Source: JBBSUX01 sp038234045 (lineage in GTDB: Bacteria; Pseudomonadota; Gammaproteobacteria; Burkholderiales; Burkholderiaceae_C). Taken from it: DNA of 5,834 bases. Both the position numbers and the translations under genes were made by a program. This document shows, in pieces, positions 1 through 5,574 of the stretch (positions are counted from its first letter, which is position 1; every line of letters starts with the position of its first letter). Location of the stretch: assembly GCA_038234045.1 (NCBI GenBank), contig JBBSUX010000221.1:1-5834 (forward strand), written 5' to 3'. Under the pieces are notes generated by a model. The model was not told the DNA's origin. It was given only the letters and a program-made list of their open reading frames with translations, and searched no databases.

Positions 1-1562
1 GGATAGCACAGAGCATCCGCGAGCGTGCCCGACGGCAGATAGCTCTTTTGCGGCAGAAACAGCATGCGCGCACCAGCCGGATGCTGGACGCTTCCGCTGC
101 CATACGGCCAGATGCCCGAGAGCGCGCGAAACAGCACGCTCTTGCCACTTCCCGACGGCCCCGACACCAGCCAGCGCTCGCCGGCGTTCACCCGCAGGTC
201 GAACGGTGTGGTGAGGATCTGGCCGTGGCCGGCAGTAGTGTCGTCGTCCAGCGCGGGCGTGCCGGGCGGCAGCAACTCTCCGGGAGTGGCCAGTACCAGG
301 CCTACGGCCACCAGTGACAGCGGCGCAGAAGCAGCGTCAGCGCTGCCCGATGTGACGACGATGCCGTTGACACCGTCGCGCGCCACCTCGTCGCGCTCGG
401 CCCGTTCGATCGCGTCCTGCAGATCGAGCAGCCGGTTCGACGAGGCCTGCCAGTTAACCAGCGAGGCATAGCTGTCAACAAACCACGAAAGCGCACCCTG
501 GACCTGCCCGAAGGCCGAGTTGATCTGCATCAGCCCGCCCAATGTGATCTTGCCGGCAAAGTAGCGCGGTGCCGCCACTATCAGCGGAAACACGATGGCG
601 ATCTGTCCGTAACCCGCGTTAACGAACACCAATCGCCGCATATAAATCATCAACCAGTGCCAGTTGTGGCGGATCAAGGTGAAACGGCTCCGCAGCACGC
701 CGGTTTCAGTGCGCTCACCGGCATACAGCGCCACGCCTTCGGCATTCTCGCGCAGGCGCACCAGACCGAAACGAAAGCCGGCTTCAGCCTGCTCCTGCTG
801 GAAGTAAATGCCGATCAGCCGCTTACCCACCTTGTGCGTAATCCAGGAGCCCACTACCGCATACAGCAGCGCCACCCACACCATGTAGCCGGGAATCGTC
901 ACATCGTGCCCGGCCAGCGCGAAGCTGATCGGCCCCGAGATGGTCCAGAGGATGGCGATGAAGGACACCAAAGTCACCACCGAATTCAGCAATCCCAGCG
1001 AGAGCGAAAGACTATCGGTGGTGATGCTGCGGATGTCCTCGGAGATTCGCTGGTCGGGGTTGTCGGCGCTGCGCGATTGCTCGATCCGGTAATACGCCTG
1101 ATGCGCTGTCCAGCGGCTGAGAAAGCGGTTGGTCATCCAGGTGCGCCAGCGCATTTGCAGCCGCATCGTGTAGAACTGCTTGAACACTGCCACCACGATA
1201 AAAGCTGCTGCGATCGCGCAGAACTGCCAGAGCGCAGTCTTGAAGGCCGGGAAATCTTTGGCTTCCAGAGCGTTGTAGAAAACCCGGTTCCAGTTGGTGA
1301 GCCAGACGTTGATGGCCACCAGCGCCAAGTTCAGCGCGACCACAAAGGCAAGCAGTCCGAGCGCTGCCTTGCGGTCTTCCGATACCCAGTAAGGTTTAAG
1401 CAGCGCCCAGCTGGCGCGCAGCCTGAGCCTTCCGCGCAAATCTCCCACGGTGGGGGGCAAGCCCGGCGGCGTATCAGGCTCGCCCTCGCCATAAGGATCC
1501 GCGCCGCCATCGCGGCGATCTTCGGCATCAGGGTTACGGTTGCGTACGGGTGCTGGTGTCAT
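1..1562 (-). CDS. YddA/SbmA-BacA-like ABC transporter, fused permease and ATPase (3' end outside window)
   Basis: This inner-membrane ABC protein joins a membrane domain (ABC_membrane_2 type, as in SbmA/BacA, YddA and mycobacterial Rv1819c) to a nucleotide-binding domain. Family members move peptides, cobalamin or other hydrophilic compounds; the substrate here cannot be read. 520 codons are visible. Residues 1-45 are a charged, Pro/Gly-rich lead. Hydrophobic segments lie near 66-88, 112-130, 188-208, 224-242 and 312-331. The family signature NPDQRISEDI is at 168-177. The ATPase domain shows Walker A GPSGSGKS at 468-475, then GIWPYGSG and the Q-loop FLPQKSYLPSGTL (Gln505). The signature motif and Walker B lie beyond the edge. 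About 18 extra residues (430-447) seem inserted between the first strands of the ATPase domain. ATG at 1562 is the first possible start, because an in-frame TAA lies three codons upstream. It has no clear ribosome binding site, so a start at Val39 (GTG) is possible. The gene is divergent from the ene-reductase. Confidence 0.92.
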   Translation of the reverse strand, partial: MTPAPVRNRNPDAEDRRDGGADPYGEGEPDTPPGLPPTVGDLRGRLRLRASWALLKPYWVSEDRKAALGLLAFVVALNLALVAINVWLTNWNRVFYNALEAKDFPAFKTALWQFCAIAAAFIVVAVFKQFYTMRLQMRWRTWMTNRFLSRWTAHQAYYRIEQSRSADNPDQRISEDIRSITTDSLSLSLGLLNSVVTLVSFIAILWTISGPISFALAGHDVTIPGYMVWVALLYAVVGSWITHKVGKRLIGIYFQQEQAEAGFRFGLVRLRENAEGVALYAGERTETGVLRSRFTLIRHNWHWLMIYMRRLVFVNAGYGQIAIVFPLIVAAPRYFAGKITLGGLMQINSAFGQVQGALSWFVDSYASLVNWQASSNRLLDLQDAIERAERDEVARDGVNGIVVTSGSADAASAPLSLVAVGLVLATPGELLPPGTPALDDDTTAGHGQILTTPFDLRVNAGERWLVSGPSGSGKSVLFRALSGIWPYGSGSVQHPAGARMLFLPQKSYLPSGTLADALCY

Positions 1563-1735
1563 GCGGGATTACAAACGATACAAAGCAGCAAGGAGAGCGC
1601 CGCCGCAGTGCAGTCTGAGCGGCTGCCGCTGCAACGGTTCCCCGCAGGCGCCAAACCGCGTAAAGCTCCCGAAGCGTCCCTAACCGATTCTCGAGCCGCC
1701 CGCGCGACGCAGGAAATTGCCGCGAGCCTTAGGCT

Positions 1736-1777
1736 CCACACCCACACCCACACCCACACCCACACAACACACAACAC
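1736..1777 (+). repeat. CCCACA hexanucleotide microsatellite in the ene-reductase leader
   Basis: Four perfect CCCACA units occupy 1741-1764, preceded by a partial unit CCACA (1736-1740). They are followed by two tandem copies of CACAACA (1763-1769 and 1770-1776). The whole 42-nt stretch has only A and C on the plus strand. It ends 17 nt before the ene-reductase ATG, just upstream of the likely ribosome binding site, so it should lie in the 5' leader or next to the promoter. As a hexamer it does not change reading frame when units are gained or lost, but it would change spacing. It contributes Thr-Pro or His-Thr runs to the spurious longer reading frames that cross it. Confidence 0.9.
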
Positions 1778-1783
1778 GAAAGG
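1778..1783 (+). promoter_or_regulatory. Ribosome binding site for the ene-reductase
   Basis: GAAAGG lies 11 nt before ATG 1795, a slightly long but acceptable spacing. It supports this start over the in-frame ATG at 1717, whose product would begin with 26 low-complexity residues encoded by the hexamer repeat. Confidence 0.5.
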
Positions 1784-1794
1784 TCCACCCTTCC

Positions 1795-2898
1795 ATGCGA
1801 ACTCTCTTCGATCCCGTTACCGCTGGCGAAATGCAGCTTGCCAACCGCATCGTGCTTGCGCCGCTCACGCGCAACCGTTCACCCAACGCCATTCCGCCTG
1901 CCATCGCGGTCGATTACTACACCCAGCGCGCAACGGCCGGTCTGCTCATCACCGAGGCAACCGCCATCACGCAGCAGGGCCAGGGCTATTCCGATGTGCC
2001 GGGCCTCTACGGCACCGAGCAGCTCGACAGCTGGAAGCGCGTGACCGAATCCGTGCACAAGGCCGGCGGCAAGATCGTTGTTCAACTCTGGCATGTGGGC
2101 CGCGTGTCACACACTGATCTACAGGTCGACAACCAGGCCCCCGTCGGGCCATCGGCCATCACCGCCAAAACCAAGACGGTATTGATCCGCAATGGCAAGC
2201 CTGAATATGTGGACACCTCGGCTCCCCGCGCGCTCGACGCCTCCGAGCTGCCCGGAATCGTGCGTGATTTCCGTGCTGCCGCGCGCAATGCGGTTGAAAC
2301 CGCTGGCTTCGACGGCGTCGAAATCCACGGCGCCAACGGCTATTTGCTCGACCAGTTTTTGAAGAGCAATGCCAACCACCGCACCGACGACTACGGCGGC
2401 TCGATTGAAAACCGGGCCCGCCTGCTGCTGGAAGTAGTGCGCGGCATCGCCGACGATCTGGGCGGCGGCAAGGTCGGCATCCGGATTTCGCCCGTGACGC
2501 CCGCCAACGACGTGCACGACGAAGACGCGCAGCCGCTCTTCGACTACGTGGTGCGCCAGTTGGGCAGCATGAACCTGGCCTACATCCACATCATCGAAGG
2601 TGCCACCGGTGGGCCGCGTGAAGTGGAAGGTCGCCCCTTCGACTACGCTGCGCTCAAGGCCGCTTACCGCGATGCCGGCGGCAAAGGCGCCTGGATGGTC
2701 AACAACGGCTATGACAAGGCGCTGGCAGAAAAGGCGGTGAAAGAAGGCGACGATCTGATCGCTTTCGGCCGCACCTATATCGCCAACCCCGATCTGGTAC
2801 GCCGCCTGCGCGAGGACGCCCCGCTCGCCAAGCCTGACAAGAACACCTTCTACGGCGGCGGCGAGCATGGATATACGGATTATCCGACGCTGGGCTGA
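1795..2898 (+). CDS. nemA: Old Yellow Enzyme family alkene reductase (NemA-like)
   Basis: This cytoplasmic FMN-dependent ene-reductase uses NAD(P)H to reduce activated C=C bonds, and in many relatives nitro compounds or nitrate esters. The 367 residues match the usual length of NemA/PETN reductase (about 365). The TIM-barrel motifs are in order: PLTR with FMN-contacting Thr26, QLWHVGR (Gln97, Trp100), HGANGYLLDQFL (His178/Asn181 substrate pair, Tyr183 proton donor), RTDDYGGSIENR at 196-207, GIRISP (Arg230), FGRTYIANPDL (324-334, FMN phosphate site) and the family C-terminus FYGGGEHGYTDYP. The pair is His/Asn, as in plant and yeast enzymes, not the His/His of PETN reductase. The start at 1795 gives the family N-terminus LFDPVTAGEMQLANRIV and has GAAAGG upstream; the ATG at 1717 only adds repeat-encoded residues. 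No NemR-like repressor or glyoxalase gene is adjacent. The physiological substrate is unknown and the symbol reflects family resemblance only. Confidence 0.95.
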   Translation: MRTLFDPVTAGEMQLANRIVLAPLTRNRSPNAIPPAIAVDYYTQRATAGLLITEATAITQQGQGYSDVPGLYGTEQLDSWKRVTESVHKAGGKIVVQLWHVGRVSHTDLQVDNQAPVGPSAITAKTKTVLIRNGKPEYVDTSAPRALDASELPGIVRDFRAAARNAVETAGFDGVEIHGANGYLLDQFLKSNANHRTDDYGGSIENRARLLLEVVRGIADDLGGGKVGIRISPVTPANDVHDEDAQPLFDYVVRQLGSMNLAYIHIIEGATGGPREVEGRPFDYAALKAAYRDAGGKGAWMVNNGYDKALAEKAVKEGDDLIAFGRTYIANPDLVRRLREDAPLAKPDKNTFYGGGEHGYTDYPTLG

Positions 2899-2985
2899 AA
2901 GCGGGGTTCGGCGTCCCAAAACGCCGTCTACCTCATTGCGTTTTATCAATACAGTAGGGCTGTAGCGCTTTTCCCAAAAGTGCGA
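2899..2985. terminator. Convergent gap with three consecutive hairpins
   Basis: The ene-reductase and the kinase gene end toward each other here. Three hairpins can be drawn: CGGCGT/ACGCCG around a 6-nt loop (2909-2926), TACAG/CTGTA around TAGGG (2950-2964), and GCGCTTTT/AAAAGTGC with one G-U pair around CCC (2965-2983). The last starts two nt past the kinase stop codon. None is directly followed by a strong T run on either strand: TTTT at 2941-2944 is 14 nt after the first hairpin, and T5 at 2996-3000 is 12 nt after the third. The cluster may serve as a weak bidirectional terminator or as 3'-end protection. This is a judgement by eye with no folding energy calculated. Confidence 0.4.
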
Positions 2986-4548
2986 TCAGCTACTCTTTTT
3001 GATGAATGTGGGGCCAGGCGACTCCTGCAGCAGAAGACTTGCCACAAGACCCTGGGAATGCTGATCGATCGGCCTGCCCCGCGCGCCATCCGCTTTGAGA
3101 GTCTCCGGAACATCGCCTCCTGAATCCACAGCCGCCTGCAGCGAAAAGTCAGCTCCCATCAAGCCTGCATAGCGCGCGACGATGGCCAGACCCAGACCGG
3201 CGCCTTGCCCCAGCCGCGCACCTGCGGCGCCTCGGGCCCAGCGCTGCTGCAGCTCCTGCTGGCGGACCGGATCGATGCCAGGGCCGTTGTCCGTCACGCT
3301 CAGGCAGACCATCCGGCCTTGTCCTGGCGCGCTCGTGTCCACCGCGCCTACCGCGACGGTAAGCACGCTGGCGCTCCCCGTTGGCGCCAGTCCGTAGCGC
3401 AAGGCGTTGTCAATCAGGTTATTGACGATGCCTTCGAGCAACGCGGGGTGCCCCTGCACCCACACCGGCGCCGCCTCGTCGACGCCATGCGCGCCCAGAT
3501 CGACGCCCAACACATCGGCACGCGGCAGAAAACGCAGCAGCGCATCGCGCACCAGCACATCGAGCGCCACCGGCTCCAGCACCAGCGCTGCGTGAGCTTC
3601 ATCAGCGCGGGCCAGGGCCAGCAATTGCTCCACCAAATGACTGGCCCGCGCCTCGCTCTCGACGATGCGGTGCAGCTGCTCGCGCCACAGCGCCGGATTG
3701 TCGGTTTGCGCCAGTCCGTATTCGGCCAGCGAGCGGATCCCGGCCAGCGGCGTGCGCAGCTCGTGCGCGACATTGCCGGCAAATTCACGCTGGGCGCGCA
3801 TACCTTCGCTGACCCGTCCGAAGAGGTTATTGACAGCATCGCCCAGGCGCTGCACTTCGCGCACCGAAGCATCCGGGGCGACGGGGCTCAGGTCGTGCAC
3901 ATCGCGCGCATCGACGGCGCGCTCCAGCGCCGCCAGGGGTCGCATGTCGTGCGCGATGGAGCGCTGCAGCCAGCCCGCAAGAAACAGCAGCAGAATCACC
4001 TGCGGCAGCAATGAAAAGAGGAGCACAGAGCGCAACAGGGCGCTGCGAGTGCGCGTGGTTTCGGCCAACACCACGATGAACTGGCCCGATTCGTCTTTCG
4101 CGCGCACATTGCCCCGCAGCGTGACTGCGCGCAGGCTTTGGCCGTGAAAATCGATATCGACGAACCGGGTGGATTTTCCCGCCTCCAGCGCCGCCGCGTG
4201 CAGCCCCGGCTGGCCCGCCAGCAAGCTGCCGTCAGGGCTCAGCACGGCGAAATACACCTGTTCCACCTGATCGAACAACACAGTGCCGAGCTCCTGCGGC
4301 GAGAGCGATAGCTGCGGGTTTCCGTCCGGGCCGCTCGTCTGGACGTTCTGGGCGATGGCAAGCGCATCGTCCAGCAAGGCGCCGTCAAAGGCGCGCTCAA
4401 TGAAAATCGTGGCCACCAGCGCAGAAACCACGAGCACCAGCATCCAGGCAAGCGCCAGCGGCCACAGCACATGGCGCATCACCCGGTTGCGCAATGATGG
4501 CAAGCGCGCAGCCGGTGCGGATTCGTTCGGGACGCTTTTCGCCGTCAT
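2986..4548 (-). CDS. TctE-like membrane sensor histidine kinase
   Basis: This inner-membrane kinase of a two-component system autophosphorylates on His and passes phosphate to the regulator encoded just upstream. It has 520 residues. TM1 spans about 28-50. A periplasmic sensor of about 115 residues resembles the TctE N-terminal domain (LLDDALAIAQNV; QVYFAVLSPDGSLLAGQPGL at 97-116). TM2 spans about 172-193, followed by a linker region to about 250. The phosphoacceptor H-box AHELRTPLAGI carries His262. ATP-binding motifs are the N-box NNLIDNALRYG (376-386), VTDNGPGI with Asp420, and GQGAGLGLAI (447-456). All catalytic residues are present. A Gly/Asp/Arg-rich stretch (about 477-499) seems inserted before the last strand, and a 13-residue tail follows it. 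ATG 4548 lies 8 nt after the regulator stop codon with no strong ribosome binding site, which suggests translational coupling. Met24 is a possible but less likely start. The ligand is unknown, and no tricarboxylate transporter is next to it. Confidence 0.93.
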   Translation of the reverse strand: MTAKSVPNESAPAARLPSLRNRVMRHVLWPLALAWMLVLVVSALVATIFIERAFDGALLDDALAIAQNVQTSGPDGNPQLSLSPQELGTVLFDQVEQVYFAVLSPDGSLLAGQPGLHAAALEAGKSTRFVDIDFHGQSLRAVTLRGNVRAKDESGQFIVVLAETTRTRSALLRSVLLFSLLPQVILLLFLAGWLQRSIAHDMRPLAALERAVDARDVHDLSPVAPDASVREVQRLGDAVNNLFGRVSEGMRAQREFAGNVAHELRTPLAGIRSLAEYGLAQTDNPALWREQLHRIVESEARASHLVEQLLALARADEAHAALVLEPVALDVLVRDALLRFLPRADVLGVDLGAHGVDEAAPVWVQGHPALLEGIVNNLIDNALRYGLAPTGSASVLTVAVGAVDTSAPGQGRMVCLSVTDNGPGIDPVRQQELQQRWARGAAGARLGQGAGLGLAIVARYAGLMGADFSLQAAVDSGGDVPETLKADGARGRPIDQHSQGLVASLLLQESPGPTFIKKSS

Positions 4549-4556
4549 CGCGTGGC

Positions 4557-5291
4557 TCAGCTTGCGCCCGGTGCAGCCGCCGAGCCCAAAGCATTTGAAA
4601 CTGCTTCTTCTTCAAGCAGGTAGCCGAGCCCGCGCAGCGTGCGAATTTCCGCTCCGCTGCCGGCGAGCTTGCGCCGCAAGCGGGAAATAAACGCCTCCAG
4701 CGCGTTGTCGCCCAGGCTGGCATTGAAGCCCGAAAGCTTGTCCGACAAGGTGCGCTTGCTCACGACCCTGCCGGGCGGCGTCATCAGCTCCCACAGCACC
4801 TCGAACTCTCGCGCCGGAAGCTCCAACCGCGCGCCTTGCAGACTGGCGACGCGTGCACGACGGTCCAGCTCAAGCGTGCCCACACGCGAGAGGTCGGCCG
4901 TGCCCTGTGCGCGCCGCTCCAGCGCCCGCAGTCGCGCTTCCACCTCGGCCAGATCGAAGGGCTTGCACAGATAATCGTCGGCACCCGCGTCCAGCCCCGC
5001 AATGCGCTCTTCGGTGTGGTCGCGCGCCGTCAGGACCAAAACGGGGGTACGGTCTCCTCGTGCGCGGGCGGCACGCAGCACCGTCAGACCGCTGGCAGTA
5101 GCCAGTGCGCCAGCGCGCGCATCGGCAGGCAGATTCAGGTCGAGCAGCACAGCATCGAAGGCCTGCACCCGCCAGAAATGGTCAGCCTCGGCAACCGAGC
5201 CGGCCTCATCGACCCGATGGCCTGCATCGCGCAGGCTGCGTGCCGTCATTTCGCGAAGTACGGCGTCGTCTTCAACCACGAGGATGCGCAT
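4557..5291 (-). CDS. OmpR/TctD-family DNA-binding response regulator
   Basis: This cytoplasmic transcription factor of 244 residues is activated by phosphorylation, presumably by the downstream kinase. The receiver domain (1-~120) has the acidic cluster Glu7-Asp8-Asp9, phosphoacceptor Asp51 (VLLDLNLP), Thr88 and Lys110 (DYLCKPF). The winged-helix output domain (~133-228) includes LPAREFEVLWELM, GRVVSKRTLSDKL, the recognition-helix region NALEAFISRLRRKL (196-209) and the wing RTLRGLGYLL. The loop after LNLP is about nine residues longer than normal (56-66, rich in Ala), next to the phosphorylation site. A short Ala/Gly/Ser tail follows the wing. I chose ATG 5291 because MRILVVEDD is the standard family start; the in-frame ATG at 5336 would add 15 residues unlike any receiver N-terminus. 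It is first in an operon with the kinase. Repeats at 5350-5369 are candidate sites for autoregulation. Confidence 0.94.
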   Translation of the reverse strand: MRILVVEDDAVLREMTARSLRDAGHRVDEAGSVAEADHFWRVQAFDAVLLDLNLPADARAGALATASGLTVLRAARARGDRTPVLVLTARDHTEERIAGLDAGADDYLCKPFDLAEVEARLRALERRAQGTADLSRVGTLELDRRARVASLQGARLELPAREFEVLWELMTPPGRVVSKRTLSDKLSGFNASLGDNALEAFISRLRRKLAGSGAEIRTLRGLGYLLEEEAVSNALGSAAAPGAS

Positions 5292-5349
5292 GGATGCCCG
5301 GCAAAAAAAATGGACTGCGGTTAGACGGAAAACCATACCGTGGTGACGC

Positions 5350-5369
5350 GGTCAGGCGCTGGTCAGGCG
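5350..5369 (-). promoter_or_regulatory. Tandem 9-bp direct repeat, candidate response-regulator operator
   Basis: GGTCAGGCG occurs at 5350-5358 and again at 5361-5369, an 11-bp repeat period (CGCCTGACC-N2-CGCCTGACC reading toward the regulator gene). OmpR/PhoB-class regulators bind as head-to-tail dimers to direct repeats with about one helical turn between them. The copy nearer the gene lies 13 bp from a candidate -10 box, a layout typical of activated promoters in this class. Binding by the adjacent regulator is an inference. Confidence 0.45.
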
Positions 5370-5426
5370 GGCGCCGCGATAAACGCCGGATGAGCATACG
5401 CTGCGCAGCGCGCCGGAGCGCCTGAC
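5351..5426. repeat. 10-bp perfect inverted repeat GTCAGGCGCT / AGCGCCTGAC
   Basis: The left arm is at 5351-5360 and the right arm at 5417-5426, with 56 bp between them. The left arm overlaps the first unit of the tandem direct repeat, so the core GTCAGGCG occurs three times: twice direct and once inverted. The spacer holds the palindrome CGCTGCGCAGCG (5399-5410). It may be a third regulator site for looping or control of the divergent gene, or the base of a structured transcript. Confidence 0.7.
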
Positions 5427-5560
5427 ACCGCGATGAATAGCGCCCCAATTTCACCCGACGCATCTGCTATGCAAGTGAGAGCTTATTGCGCTTGTCGGTA
5501 ATAGGTTTTAGCATGAAACCATCATCAATAAGCAACATGCGCCACGAACTCCAGCGCGCT

Positions 5561-5565
5561 GGGAG
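5561..5565 (+). promoter_or_regulatory. Ribosome binding site for the alpha/beta-hydrolase
   Basis: GGGAG lies 9 nt before ATG 5575, a standard spacing. Together with the in-frame TAG at 5509-5511 and the lack of any other ATG between them, it fixes the start of the downstream gene. Confidence 0.6.
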
Positions 5566-5574
5566 TCCGTCTCG

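Larger units (their letters stand above)
1563..1794. promoter_or_regulatory. Divergent intergenic region between ABC transporter and ene-reductase
   Basis: This 232-bp region must hold the promoters of both flanking genes. On the minus strand TGTAAT (1573-1568) matches five of six bases of the sigma70 -10 consensus and ends only 5 nt before the ABC transporter ATG, but no good -35 box sits 16-18 nt upstream. On the plus strand no convincing -35/-10 pair is visible. A perfect 13-nt inverted repeat, GAGCC-TTA-GGCTC (1724-1736), directly precedes the microsatellite and could be an operator half or a small hairpin. No coding potential is supported: open frames here have only low-complexity content or antisense sequence. 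Confidence 0.45.
5292..5574. promoter_or_regulatory. Divergent control region between the two-component operon and the hydrolase gene
   Basis: This 283-bp region should carry promoters in both directions. For the regulator operon (minus strand), TATGGT (5336-5331) is a plausible -10 box, with the CGCCTGACC direct repeats lying where an activator would replace a poor -35 box. A T8 tract (minus strand, complement of 5303-5310) sits between that -10 and the ATG, and no good Shine-Dalgarno is seen. For the hydrolase (plus strand) a weak pair TTGCGC (5486-5491) and TAGCAT (5509-5514) with 17-nt spacing can be drawn. A 12-bp perfect palindrome CGCTGCGCAGCG lies at 5399-5410. Promoter calls here are by eye. 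Confidence 0.4.

Noticed and set aside
1736..1777. The repeat tract as a CRISPR or telomere-like array
   Set aside because: Units are 6 bp with no spacers, and there are too few copies. It is a simple microsatellite.
1717..1794. N-terminal extension of the ene-reductase from ATG 1717
   Set aside because: It would add 26 residues, mostly Thr-Pro repeats from the microsatellite, before the normal family N-terminus, and the ribosome binding site favours 1795.
657..2117. 486-residue open frame on the plus strand across the ABC transporter gene, the intergenic region and the start of the ene-reductase
   Set aside because: It is antisense to a strongly supported ABC transporter, is rich in His/Gln/Arg as expected for reverse-frame GC-rich sequence, and crosses the hexamer repeat as a His-Thr run. 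No recognisable domain.
2119..2949. 276-residue minus-strand open frame opposite the ene-reductase
   Set aside because: It mirrors the coding strand of a complete enzyme with all family motifs. It has the Val/Gly/Ala composition of an antisense frame and no domain.
3205..4014. 269-residue plus-strand open frame opposite the kinase gene
   Set aside because: Gln/Arg/His-rich shadow of the kinase; no domain or credible start signal.
5292..5336. N-terminal extension of the response regulator from ATG 5336
   Set aside because: It adds 15 residues before the canonical MRILVVEDD receiver start and overlaps the candidate -10 box and the T8 tract.
5370..5430. REP/BIME-like extragenic repeat or mobile-element end near the GC-rich palindromes
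   Set aside because: No second copy in the window, no terminal inverted repeat with target duplication and no transposase; the palindromes are better explained as regulatory or chance GC-rich dyads.
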